Origin: Polytrichum commune
Lineage: Eukaryota; Streptophyta; Polytrichopsida; Polytrichales; Polytrichaceae
Assembly (NCBI GenBank): GCA_950295325.1
Contig: OX485804.1
Span: 37,384,001-37,448,000 of the forward strand
Direction of reading: 5' to 3'
Length of the DNA: 64,000 bases
The notes under the pieces are model-generated. The model did not search any database and had not been told where the DNA came from. It saw only the letters and a program-made list of their open reading frames with translations. Within the stretch, counting starts at the first letter, position 1. The number at the start of each line of letters is the position of its first letter. The position numbers and the translations under genes are program-made. This document shows, piece after piece, positions 1 to 10,685 of this stretch.

Positions 1-23
1 GTAGATCATACTCATGTTAACTT

Positions 24-182
24 ATAGCCCACCCACATTTACTGGTGTGGGCTACCAACGAACGGTGAGTACCAACACCGGTTGCATCCAGTGGCTCTCA
101 CTGGCTAAACCAATTCCAAAAGTGGCCCTTGCTAGTAGAAACCATTAAGTGGTGACCCACACCATATGGTGTGGGTGGGCTA
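24..182. mobile_element. small terminal-inverted-repeat element (MITE-like)
   Basis: The two ends are inverted copies of each other: TATAGCCCACCCACA at the left and its complement at 169-183. The right half also contains a second inverted motif around CCCACACCATATGGTGTGGG. Length is about 160 bp with no coding potential. The exact ends and target duplication are not certain. Confidence 0.5.
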
Positions 183-358
183 TGACTCTTTGTGAAAAAG
201 TACATCTTTTGCATATTTTAATATTTATGCAATGTACGTGGGGCTTAAGTGTCCCTCTTCTTCATCACACACCTTTATTTAAGTCTTATCATGTGGCAAG
301 GGTTTGAGTCAAGAACGGCCACCTGATATACATGTGTCGTGACGAGCTTGGACAATTT

Positions 359-592
359 GCTCATAATGTAGATATGGCCGTTCTAGACTTAGTAGCCAAC
401 ATAATTGGGAGGACCGATTGACAAGAAAATATGACTATGGCCTCCTTTTGTAACTCTAACACCTCAACTCCAGTTATAAAACTCAATCCTTCATGATTTA
501 GAATTACTAACAAGATGAGACAATCCCCAATCCAATCCAATGGCCAAAATTATCCGTGAAGTTGGACGTGCCCACAATAGGCCCACACACCT
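359..592 (+). repeat. dispersed diverged repeat, copy 1
   Basis: This stretch shares an ordered set of phrases with 2186-2433, 5728-6005 and 6147-6345: a TGCTCAAAATGTAGA-like start, an ATTGGGAGG block, CATCTCAACTCCAGTT, CAATCTTCATGATTTGCAAT and a GGAGTTGGAAGTGCCCACAA end. The copies are strongly diverged and non-coding. The rest of 183-1015 shows nothing I can name. Confidence 0.45.
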
Positions 593-1015
593 TATGTGAA
601 TTACTTCCCAACCTTTTGACCATGGAAGTAAAGATTCCAAACCTTCAAGGTCAAAGACACATGAATTAACTTCCTTGAGATAGATACACTTGGTTTGGTT
701 TAGTCTTGCGCCTTCACTCTTTCGTCAAGGCACATGAATTTACTTCCAAGGTGTGGCCACCAAAGGTCTAGCCGCTAGGAAATATCATGTATCACTTAAC
801 AAACACGGTATTACAAACATCATTGAATGTCGCATCCAAAAGAAGCACTTATACATCCAAATAAAATAAGTCTCGGTAGTCACATGCGTAGAAGTTGATT
901 GTAACATTCTCTCAATATGCTCACTTTTTCGTGGTCATGCCTCCAAACACGAGCAATCGGATATAATGCATGCAGACCTAGTTATGTGGTCACACTTTGT
1001 AATTACACCTTTATA

Positions 1016-1027
1016 TGAGTGGTATAA
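1016..1027. repeat. 5' target-site duplication of the SINE
   Basis: TGAGTGGTATAA occurs here and again exactly at 1394-1405, flanking the SINE. A perfect 12-bp direct repeat is the expected product of target-primed reverse transcription. Confidence 0.85.
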
Positions 1028-1393
1028 AAGGCACCACGGGCCTTGGCTTGGTGGTTAGGGCTGATGACCCCCAATGAGGAAGTTGTGGGTTCTATTCCCC
1101 ATGCCGGCGTGGTGGTCACCACCTTAGTCCACCCAACTATGGTGGGGGGTCCTTGGACCTTGTTGTATGGGTACCTCAAAAGCCCTTTGGGGGGATACCA
1201 TGTCCGGTATCTTCAAGGCACTAGTGGCTAGCTAGGAACTAGTATAGTGTGTCACTATAGTGCCCATCCTCGAAAGGGGAGAGTAGTATTGTCCCAATGT
1301 CCCGGTGGGCATCGGGTCATTGGCATTACGAACGGACACTTTATTCACGCCGGCCCCTTGCTAAAAAGGGACCGGAGTTTCTATCTATCTATC
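1028..1393 (+). mobile_element. tRNA-derived SINE with LINE-like 3' tail
   Basis: The 5' part carries a pol III A box (TGGCTTGGTGG, 1044-1054) and B box (GGTTCTATTCC, 1088-1098) about 33 bp apart, as in tRNA-headed SINEs. A body of about 270 bp follows. The 3' end has a hairpin (1350-1375; CCGG and CCCTT arms pairing with AAGGG and CCGG) and a tail of CTAT repeats (1380-1393). A perfect 12-bp target duplication flanks it. The last 120 bp match the 3' end of the LINE at 52733-52858 read on the minus strand. The short reading frame inside it is not a gene. Confidence 0.85.
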
Positions 1394-1405
1394 TGAGTGG
1401 TATAA

Positions 1406-1922
1406 GGCCATCTGTAGTGGATCTAGGTAAAGCTCACTGCAAACCAAAACCTATCTTTTGACTGACCTAAAATTAGAAACTGAAATTACCATCATTAGAA
1501 GCACACCTAAATAAACGTGAGATATTTCTCAAGAAAAAAGAATTGTAAAAATTTGACGTAGGTGAAATCCCTCATTGAAAACACCACATTTTCAAAATTT
1601 AGAGGGAGTGCACCAAATCTTGCTTAAAAATGGAAAGATCCTCCCACACTCCCTCTAAATGTCAAAAATTTGGAGGGAGTGTGGGAGGATCTTTCCATTT
1701 TAAAGCAAGATTTGGTGCACTCCCTCTAAATTTTAAAAATATGGTGTTTTCAATGAGGGATTTCACCTACGTCAAATTTTTACAATTCTTTTTTCTTGAG
1801 AAATATCTCACGTTTATTTAGGTGTGCTTCTAATGATGGTAATTTCAGTTTCTAATTTTAGGTCAGTCAAAAGATAGGTTTTGGTTTGCAGTGAGCTTTA
1901 CCTAGATCCACTACAGATGCCC
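1406..1922. mobile_element. 517-bp full-length hairpin MITE, PIF/Harbinger type
   Basis: The element is almost a complete palindrome. The left arm (1406 to about 1660) and right arm (about 1668 to 1922) are inverted copies separated by a few bases. Ends are GGCCATCTGTAGTGG and CCACTACAGATGCCC. A 3-bp TAA duplication (1403-1405, 1923-1925) flanks it, as expected for PIF/Harbinger-type MITEs. It sits against the SINE's 3' target duplication, so it inserted after the SINE. It has no coding capacity, and a transcript would fold into one long hairpin. Confidence 0.85.
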
Positions 1923-2185
1923 TAAGTATGGCAAGACTTGTGATTGCGAACAAACACTTGAAAAAGAAGAGAGGAAAATATAAAAATATAAAAGAGATTG
2001 GACCATGTATTTAGAACATATCAAGTATCCTAGGTCAAATATTTTAACACCTAGAGACCCAAGTCCAAATCTCTCTAGAAATCACCAAAAAGGCGTGTTT
2101 GTAAAGCTTAGATTGCTTGAAAAACAAAACGCAATTGTTCATGTGTCCCAATCCAGAAGATTGTAACAATTGTGACACATAAGTA

Positions 2186-2433
2186 TGTACAATTGTATGG
2201 ACGGGTATAGGTGGTTGCTTTACTAAAATACTTCCTTCTCGACTTTCATTACTTCACACAATTCGAAGGGTCTATGTGATCAATACACTTCTTGTTGCAT
2301 CTCAACTCCAATTCTTAAACCTTAAATATCTATATGTGTGATTCACAATTGCTAAGTGGTTGAGACGAACCTTAATCTGATCCGACAATCACAATTGCGT
2401 GTGGAGTCGGAAGTGCCCACAATAGGGCCCAAA
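2186..2433 (+). repeat. dispersed diverged repeat, copy 2
   Basis: Same ordered phrases as the copy at 359-592, including CATCTCAACTCCAATT and GGAGTCGGAAGTGCCCACAA. The rest of 1926-3059 holds a 13-base G run (2624-2636) and nothing recognisable. Confidence 0.45.
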
Positions 2434-3059
2434 ATAAGATAGATGTTGCCTAATTTGGTTATTCCTCTTAATTAGACATTTTGTCAATGGTATATGATTA
2501 GGTGTGGCTCCAAGGTTAGATACCAGAAATACACATGTTTGAAAGAGACTGGACTATGTGTTGAAAATATGACAACCATCCTAGGCCCAATAGTCAACAT
2601 TTTTTATTTTTTATTTTTGGTTTGGGGGGGGGGGGGTTATACAACCAATTAACGAGCACAAGAATATCCACTTTGATAATGGATATAAATATTCATATCT
2701 AATTATCATATGGATACAATAATTGCGAGGAGAGTGACTACAACCTTGATTTGGATTTGCTAAGGATACAAATCATGTGCTTCACATCCTAGATAAAATG
2801 GGACTACATAACCACTATCCATCATACCCGGGGAGTTCAGCAGACCACGATTCATGTGAACAAGATGCTAAAAATATAACGCAACACACCTAGAAACACA
2901 AACAATGTCAGTTGAACCTCTCAAGTTTCGATGCGGTGAATGTGACTGGTGTTGGCCACCCTTTGGGGCCAAGGTCCCACCAAATTACCAGCCGGTGCCA
3001 GTGGCCTACTATGTTGTCCTACGCGATGACCCCATTTAACCGGTAAGAGAATTATGGGT

Positions 3060-3227
3060 ATATTGTAGGCCTCGAAGATGGCTCTTGTGTAAGGTAGTTG
3101 GAAGAAGTAACCATTGAAGACCCACCCACCTCCCTTTGAGGAGGGATGAGGCGAACCAACCCGTACATTGGTTCCTTGGAGGCGATGGTTTAGGCATCCA
3201 ACAAGGAACGAGTGTACGGGTTGGTTC
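3060..3227 (-). repeat. single inverted unit of the 165-bp tandem repeat
   Basis: Read on the minus strand, this stretch is one copy of the unit forming the array at 7594-9752. It includes the hairpin with arms around GGTTGGTTCGCC and the TTACTTCTTCCAAC segment. It lies exactly at the outer edge of the left inverted arm (3227), in the opposite orientation to the array. Confidence 0.7.
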
Positions 3228-5909
3228 GCAAAAATGATGTTTGTGTAAAGACAATGGACTAGGTATGTGCTCAAAAGTTGGTAACCCCTAAGCATATACG
3301 AAGCCCTTGATATGGATCCCTCCATCCAACAAAATGTGTATTTGAGTTACATATTCTTATTGTTTTAGCTATTTATGAAGACATTCATTGGAGCTCCAAG
3401 TTGGATTTAAGAGATGATGCCAAAACGTGACGTGTTTTACAAATATCGGACTAGGTACTTACTCAACAAAATTTATCTATTCAAGGCTAAATTGATGTGG
3501 TGCCAACTTAATTGAAGGGAAGGAGGGACTCCATGATCAACAAGAGAGATGTTGTTCACAAGTTTGTTGTAAGACCACTACACTACATAGTCCTATTATT
3601 GTAAGTGGAAAATTAGCATGGAAATAATTAGTGTAGGTCACACTAATTTTCTAGCCAATGTGGATCCAATAAGTCGTCATGAAGACATCCGACCAACACA
3701 TGGAATATTCATTATAGGAAAAAAGTAGCACAAAATACAATAACCAATGCGGCCCACGCTAATTTTCAACAATAGATTTAACGTGGGTTCAAAATTAGCA
3801 TGGGCTCTAAAAAATATTGTGGCCCACAACAATAGGACTATTTTGTGTATCTATACTAATGGTGTGTTCTTACCACTACAAGTTGGACTAGGTACGTGCC
3901 ATGTTCCAAGTTTGTCAAGCTTAACTATTTCAATCTACTATTGCATGGTCTACGCATAGTTTATGTAAGCCCCCAACAAGTACTTTTCACTTCGTTACGA
4001 GATTGAGGAGATTTTATCTGATACAACCTATTATAAAGAGGAAGTGAAAAAATGTAGTTATAATAGTGCTCACATGTACATTATATGTGTCTAGATTAGA
4101 ACATGTGCACCATTACATTTTCATACACATAATATTTTATATGGTAAATTTTATATGGTAGATTTTATATAGTAACATGGTAGACTTTACATGGTAGATT
4201 CTATATGGTAGCATGATAGATTTTATATTGTAAATTAGTTAATTCCAAAAGGTATCACTTTAAGACATCATTAATTAGATCTAGACTAAATATGATATTT
4301 AGTTTATGATTATATTTAATGTTCTAATCACCTTACCTTGCTCATCACTAATTATCCATTCCTTGACAATCAGTGTTGAAAGATATGCTAGAAGATATGT
4401 TGGAATTCTCATTTTATCATTGTTTTTTTCCATATCCTTACTGACACTAAATTGAAGCATTTAATTTCCACATATTACCATAGTTGATATTTAGTGTTCG
4501 AGTTTACATTTAATGATGCTTACTTTCATAGGGTATTGACATTTAGTGTATGCTTTGTATTTAGTGTAGTATGTCACCCTAAAGACCTCCGTAAAGTGCA
4601 TTGAGACCCATAGTGGTATCTTCGACTTTCAAGGGGTGACTACTATTGATTCAATGGTCACCAAAAGTGGTGGGACATACATGACCACGAGAGAATAAAG
4701 AGAATCTTCACTTTGGCCATGAAAAAGATATTCATATGGACTCAAAATTTGATGAGGAAAACATGTTACGACCTTATTTTGAACTCCTTCATCATCTCGC
4801 ACCAATCACTACAGGCATCGTGAGGCACGACCACTACACCGAGAACTTGATTTAGTGTGGCCTACATTCAATGTCTCGCAATCAGTGGATGAACAAGAGA
4901 AGCTCTTTATATGACACGCGGTGTAATATAATAACAAGTCATGGTTACCGACACAATTAAAATTGCACACTAATTTTAAATGCCACACTAATTCAGATAT
5001 TTAGGTCAGCTCCCTGTCGCTTAATGGTCTTCATATCTATGAAAGCCAAACACTTTGATGACATCTAGTTGTCAGGGACAATACACTGATTATCCCCATC
5101 GGAGTGTTACAATTCGGAGTTACATAGTACAATAGCGTCTTAGGGGCGGTTTACACTATGGACCATGAAGTCGTCCCACGGCCGTCTAAGCGATGTGATT
5201 GGACGTTGAAGTCGTCCCGGGACGACTTGGGTTTACACCAAGGAAAAAATGCTAGAGTGACCACGGAGGTTGAGGTCCACAAAATATTATTTTTTAAGCC
5301 TACTCTATCCACTGCCATGGTCCAACGGGTTTTCCGTTGGGACAAGCAAAAGAGGTGGTCCGGGAAAAAGAGCAAGGGCCCATGTCAGAAAAATGCCGTT
5401 TTAAGCCTTTTTGGTGCATGGTCATTCTTCATGGTCCACATTCGGTTTACACCTAGTGAAGGGCCCATGAACCATGAAAACTAATATTTTAGTAACTCGG
5501 ACCATGGAAGTCATCCCATGAAGTCGTCCCACGCAAAATAGGCCTCTTACGTGGGACGACTTCATGGTCCATAGTGTAAACCGCCCCTTACTTGGGAGTT
5601 TCAATCTTTGACTAACGAAAGTTCAATAGGTTGTTTGGACATTAGAGAACATAAATGACTTTGATTGGTAAAATATTACATTCTCATTAAATGATTATAG
5701 CATTGCGTAAACACGAATAGTATTTAGATTGGAGTATGTGCTCAAAATGTAGACACCAATCTACGTTCAACGATCATTCCAATTGGGAGGGCCCATATGA
5801 TAGTTCGAAGAGAATGGCATTATTTGCTTCGACTTCTTACAATTTTTGCATCTTAAATGTGATCTATTGAATTGAAATGACAATCTTAGTGATTCCCAAT
5901 CGCTTAATA
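3227..5909 (+). repeat. left arm of a large inverted duplication
   Basis: This 2.68-kb stretch is the reverse complement of 10686-12860 along nearly its whole length, with small indels. The junctions are sharp: GCAAAAATGATG at the outer end and CGCTTAA at the inner end. The left arm is longer because it contains a 445-bp MITE (5143-5587) absent from the other arm. Inside are AT-rich, TTTAGTGT-containing sequences and a short tandem block of ATGGTAGATTTTATAT-type units (about 4140-4240). I see no gene. Confidence 0.85.
5143..5587. mobile_element. 445-bp MITE, PIF/Harbinger type, with known empty site
   Basis: Perfect 38-bp terminal inverted repeats begin GGGGCGGTTTACACTATGG. A TTA duplication flanks it (5140-5142, 5588-5590). 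The matching position of the inverted arm, near 11010, lacks the element and has a single TTA, which proves an insertion and defines its ends. Subterminal copies of GAAGTCGTCCC occur inside. The reading frames within it are by-products of the palindromic ends. Confidence 0.9.
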
Positions 5910-6005
5910 TGCGAGATGATTCCGATCCAACAACTGAAAATTATACGTGGAGTTGGAAGTGCCCGTGCAATAGTAGGGTCACACATCTCGGATGTTGGAC
6001 TACAA
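5728..6005 (+). repeat. dispersed diverged repeat, copy 3
   Basis: Copy of the family at 359-592 with GTGCTCAAAATGTAGACACC, AATTGGGAGGGCCCATATG, GTGATTCCCAATCGC and GTGGAGTTGGAAGTGCCC. The inner end of the left inverted arm (5909) falls inside this copy, so its first part recurs inverted at 10690-10860. Confidence 0.5.
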
Positions 6006-6146
6006 CTTATTTTATTTGAACAATTAGACTATTTGAACTATGGGCCTTCTATGGTCGCTCTTCTTTATTTATTGGCCACCTATACTTGAGAGGTACCATA
6101 CTTAAGAATGAATACCAATCAACACATCAAACAATGTTTTGATTTT

Positions 6147-6345
6147 GTGCTCAAGCTTCAAACCCCGTTCTAGATTCAACATTTAACACATTTGGGAGTG
6201 CATGTGCGATTATTTACATAGAATGAGAAACATCCCATTGATCTTTATAACTTTTGCATCTCAACTCCAGTTGAAGTGACAATCTTCATGATTTGCAATA
6301 GCTTATTGGATGATTAGTTTGTGAAATTGGAAGTGTCCACCAGAC
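6147..6345 (+). repeat. dispersed diverged repeat, copy 4
   Basis: Shares CATCTCAACTCCAGTTG, GACAATCTTCATGATTTGCA and AAATTGGAAGTGTCCACC with the other copies. The rest of 5910-7593 contains a GA dinucleotide run (about 7421-7448) and no gene I can support. Confidence 0.45.
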
Positions 6346-7414
6346 TCATTTTGCCACAAACCTTTAGTACTGATGATGGTCAGGGGGATGGCAACAACAT
6401 GTATACATAAAGTAGACATGTCCAATTCAACCGTGTATCTTAATCCTATATTTGAATAGTATGTGCTTTGGCATGGCTTCAAGAATGGATACAAAAAAAG
6501 ACTTGTGTGTTCAAGAGATTGAATTGCATGTTTAGATTATGACAACCCTTGTAGGTTCAACAACCAAAACAATAGAAGGAGACAACGTCTACCATTTAAT
6601 TAGCACAAGAATCTTCACTTTGACAATAAATAAGATACTCATACGAACTCCAAAAAAATCACAAGGAAAGTGAATGCGGCTTTAATTTAAATTTGTTGAC
6701 CATCTCACAACAAGGTAGCCGACCCATTCCCGGCCAGCACCCCCATTTTTCATAACTTAGGCCAACCTATTTCCATGTAGCATAATATCAATCTTTGATT
6801 GGTGTTGACATGTCACGGTCGAAATCCAACTTAGCCAACTATCAATGGCTAAGTTGATAACTAGGTTTCGATTGCAAGCGTATAGGTGCCACGATTATCG
6901 ACGACGCGACTCAAGCGTTCTCGGTTTGGTGATCGATCGGTGATCAGAAAGACAATAACTTATATCATAAGTCTAGGCTGAAGATTGTATCCACTTTAAA
7001 AACTCATAATAATTTGGTTATTGCGAAAACATCATGGGAAACCACAAGTTGCTTCTTAGTTCTATTTCTCTTACACGGGGAAACCTTCTCTATGATCATA
7101 CCTAAACCTAACATTGCTAAATTGCTTAACGGGACAGGAATGGATGGATCGACTGCCTTATATACTCGCATGTTTGACGTCCTCAGAGAGATTGGGTAGC
7201 TGGAAAATGTAACTAGTTAAGGCCCACCAACCCTATTGCAGGTGTGTCAGTAGCAGGGCCATTGATTTTAACATACCTTTGACAATGGGTGGCCCTGATG
7301 ACACAACACAGCATTATTCAGCGAATATGACCTGTTCAGTTGAGGTTGGTAGAGGTTTGGGTCACATATAATAATAAGTTAAGGGGTAGGAGGCAACTGA
7401 GGCAGATTGTTCAG

Positions 7415-7448
<34 letters not shown>

Positions 7449-7593
7449 CTGGGGAGGCTGCCATGTGGGCCTGTGTCACATGTGTGTTAAGTTATCGCGC
7501 CCACTTTCAATTGCTGTCATGTGAAGGCAAACTACTGATCTCCATGATGGTTTCCAACGACCCAAAAGGACCCCCCCCCTTTCCCAAGCCTAC

Positions 7594-9752
7594 GAGACTG
7601 GCTCCTCGAAGAAGGGGGTAAGATGGGTCTACAATGGTTACTTCTTCCAACAACCTTGCACGAGAGCCGACTTCAAGATTTGGGCGAACCGACCCATACA
7701 CTCGTCCCTTGTTGGATGCCTAAACCCTCGCCTCCAAGGAACCAGTGTACGGGTTGGTTCACCCCAACCCTCTTCGAAGGGAGGTGAATGGGTCTGCAAA
7801 GGTTACTTCTTCCAACGACCTTACACGAGAGCCGACTTCAAGATTTGGGCGAACCGACCCATACACTCGTCCCTTGTTGGATGCCTAAACCCTCGCCTCC
7901 AAGGAACCAGTGTACGGGTTGGTTCACCCCAACCCTCTTCGAAGGGAGGTGAATGGGTCTGCAAAGGTTACTTCTTCCAACGACCTTACACGAGAGCCGA
8001 CTTCAAGATTTGGGCGAACCGACCCATACACTTGTTCCTTGTTGGATGCCTAAACCCTCGCCTCCAAGGAACCAGTGTACGGGTTGGTTCACCCCAACCC
8101 TCTTCGAAGGGAGGTGAATGGGTCTGCAATGGTTATTTCTTCCAACGACCTTACACAAGAGCCGACTTCAAGATTTGGGCGAACCGACCCATACACTCGT
8201 TCCTTGTTGGATGTCTAAACCCTCGCCTCCAAGGAACCAGTGTACGGGTTGGTTCACCCCAACCCTCTTTGAAGGGAGGTGAATGGATCTGCAATGGTTA
8301 CTTTTTCCAACGACCTTACAGGAGAGCCGACTTCAAGATTTGGGCGAACCGACCCATACACTCGTCCCTTGTTGGATGCCTAAACCCTCGCCTCCAAGGA
8401 ACCAGTGTACGGGTTGGTTCACCCCAACCCTCTTCGAAGGGAGGTGAATGGGTCTGCAATGGTTATTTCTTCCAACGACCTTACACAAAAGCCGACTTCA
8501 AGATTTGGGCGAACCGACCCATACACTCGTTCCTTGTTGGATGTCTAAACCCTCGCCTCCAAGGAACCAGTGTACGGGTTGGTTCACCCCAACCCTCTTC
8601 GAAGGGAGGTGAATGGGTCTGCAATGGTTACTTTTTCCAACGACCTTACATGAGAGCCGACTTCAAGATTTGGGCGAACCGACCCATACACTCGTCCCTT
8701 GTTGGATGCCTAAACCCTCGCCTCCAAGGAACCAGTGTACGGGTTGGTTCACCCCAACCCTCTTCGAAGGGAGGTGAATGGGTCTGCAATGGTTATTTCT
8801 TCCAACGACCTTACACGAGAGCCGACTTCAAGATTTGGGCGAACCGACCCATACACTTGTTCCTTGTTGGATGCCTAAACCCTCGCCTCCAAGGAACCAG
8901 TGTACGGGTTGGTTCACCCCAACCCTCTTCGAAGGGAGGTGAATGGGTCTGCAATGATTACTTCTTCCAACGACCTTACACGAGAGCCGACTTCAAGATT
9001 TGGGCGAACCGACCCATACACTCGTTCCTTGTTGGATGTCTAAACCCTCGCCTCCAAGGAACCAATGTACGGGTTGGTTCACCCCAACCCTCTTCGAAGG
9101 GAGGTGAATGGGTCTGCAATGGTTACTTCTTCTAATGACCTTACACAAGAGCCGATTTCAAGATTTGGGCAAACCAATCCATACACTTGTTTCTTGTTGG
9201 ATGCCTAAACCCTCGCCTTCAAAGAACCAGTGTATGGGTTGGTTCGCCCGAGCCCTCTTCGAAGGGAGGTGGATGGGTCTGCAATGGTTACTTCTTCCAA
9301 TTAATGACCTTACACAAAAGCCGAGTTCGAGATTTGGGCAAACCAACCCATACACTCTTTCCTTGTTGGATGTCTAAACCCTCACCCCCAAGGAACTAGT
9401 GTACGGGTTGGTTCACCCCAACCCTCTTCGAAGGGAGGTGAATGGGACTGTAATGGTTACTTCTTCTAATGACCTTGCACAAGAGCCGAGTTCAAGATTT
9501 GGGCAAACCAATCCATACACTCGTTTCTTGTTGGATGCCTAAACCCTCGCCTCCAAGGAACCAATGTATGGGTTGGTTCGCCCCAACCCTCTTCGAAGGG
9601 AGGTGGATGGGTCTGCAATGGTTACTTCTTCCAATGACCTTACACAAGAGCCGACTTCAAGATTTGGGCAAACCAATCCATACATTTGTTCCTTGTTGGA
9701 TGCCTAAACCCTCGCCTCCAAGAAACCAGTGTATGGGTTGGTTCGCCCCGGC
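7594..9752 (+). repeat. 165-bp tandem repeat array, about 13 units
   Basis: GTTGGATGCC or GTTGGATGTC recurs at 7711, 7876, 8041, 8206, 8371, 8536, 8701, 8866, 9031, 9196, 9365, 9530 and 9695. Spacing is 165 bp except one 169-bp step caused by a TTAA insertion near 9301. Each unit holds a hairpin whose arms read about GGGCGAACC..CATACACTCGT and ACCAGTGTACGGGTTGGTTC. Units at 8041/8206 and 8371/8536 form a 330-bp alternating pattern. Since 165 is a multiple of three, one frame stays open for 367 codons (8032-9135); I regard that as an artefact. Single units occur at 3060-3227 and a hairpin-only copy at 24576-24668. Confidence 0.9.
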
Positions 9753-9754
9753 CA

Positions 9755-10592
9755 ATGCCCACATGGTTGCACTCCATTGGTGTCAGTGGGCCCAAGGTAA
9801 AATGCCCTCGATGATAAAACGCTAGCTAGGGCTTCTAAAGGCGTCAGTCTCTTCGAGCCACCCCAGTTCTGCTCCTTAAACACCAAATGAAGAGGTAGGG
9901 ATCCAAATGTTGAAGCAATGACACCACCTTGACACTTTCTCACTATAAATAGGAAAGATTAAACTTCTCACCACATCAATATACCATCGAACCCATTGTT
10001 GCCTGTAGGAAACAACGTTGTTGGCGTCTAGTGTGGCCAAACCTTCCATTCCATGTGGCAACTTTGAGGCACAATTATAAGTAGATTTGTAGAGTGTTGA
10101 GAACTCGTTTTCATCCATCCTTTCGAAAAATAACCGAATTGGCTCTGTGCATCACTTGCATAACATTATTAAACAGTGTGCGTTCGGTCAAGTGAGCCCT
10201 CATAAATATAACCATGGGATGCCCCGACGTAGTGCAAATCTTGATTTAATACGAGTCTCCTTGCACTATGTTGGGGCATCCCATAAGCCCACATGAAGGA
10301 ACGCATATTGCCTAATAATGTGTAATGGCTGCACAATTTTACAATATAATGTAATAGTAGCCTATATTCTAGATTTATATTCATAGATCGCAGAGAACGC
10401 ACTTAACATAACATTATTATAAATGTAGTGTGCATTCGTTCATGTGGCCCCTGAGAATATAATCATGGAATGACATATCTAATGCACATGTAGTCTGAAG
10501 GGAAGAAAACAAGTGGTAAGACCCAAACTCGTGCAGTAATATGGTACAATTGTATGGCCTTTCATGTGCTAGAAACCCAAGTTCTCACAAAG
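9755..10592 (+). repeat. direct duplication, copy A
   Basis: Matches 13660-14836 in the same orientation: GCACTCCAT.GGTGTCA.TGGG near the start, a GCTAGCTAGGGCTTCT block, TAGGAAACAACGTTGT, and AAGGGAAGAAAACAAGTGG near the end. Copy A lacks the 338-bp foldback element found in the second copy. It contains a hairpin of about 125 bp (10180-10305; arms around ATGGGATGCCCC and GGGGCATCCCAT). The segment 10593-10685 repeats part of this hairpin. Confidence 0.75.
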
Positions 10593-10685
10593 AAAACACA
10601 TTATTGTAAGGCAATGTGCATTCGTTCACATGAGCCCTGAGAATATAATCATAGAATGACACGCCTAATGCACATGTAAGATTGT

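Noticed and set aside
8032-9135. 367-codon open frame as a repetitive protein gene
   Set aside because: It lies wholly inside the 165-bp array. The frame stays open only because the period is a multiple of three, other frames are open in parts too, and array copies outside it are broken.
7594-9752. CRISPR-like array
   Set aside because: Units are contiguous 165-bp tandem copies without unique spacers, in a plant nuclear context.
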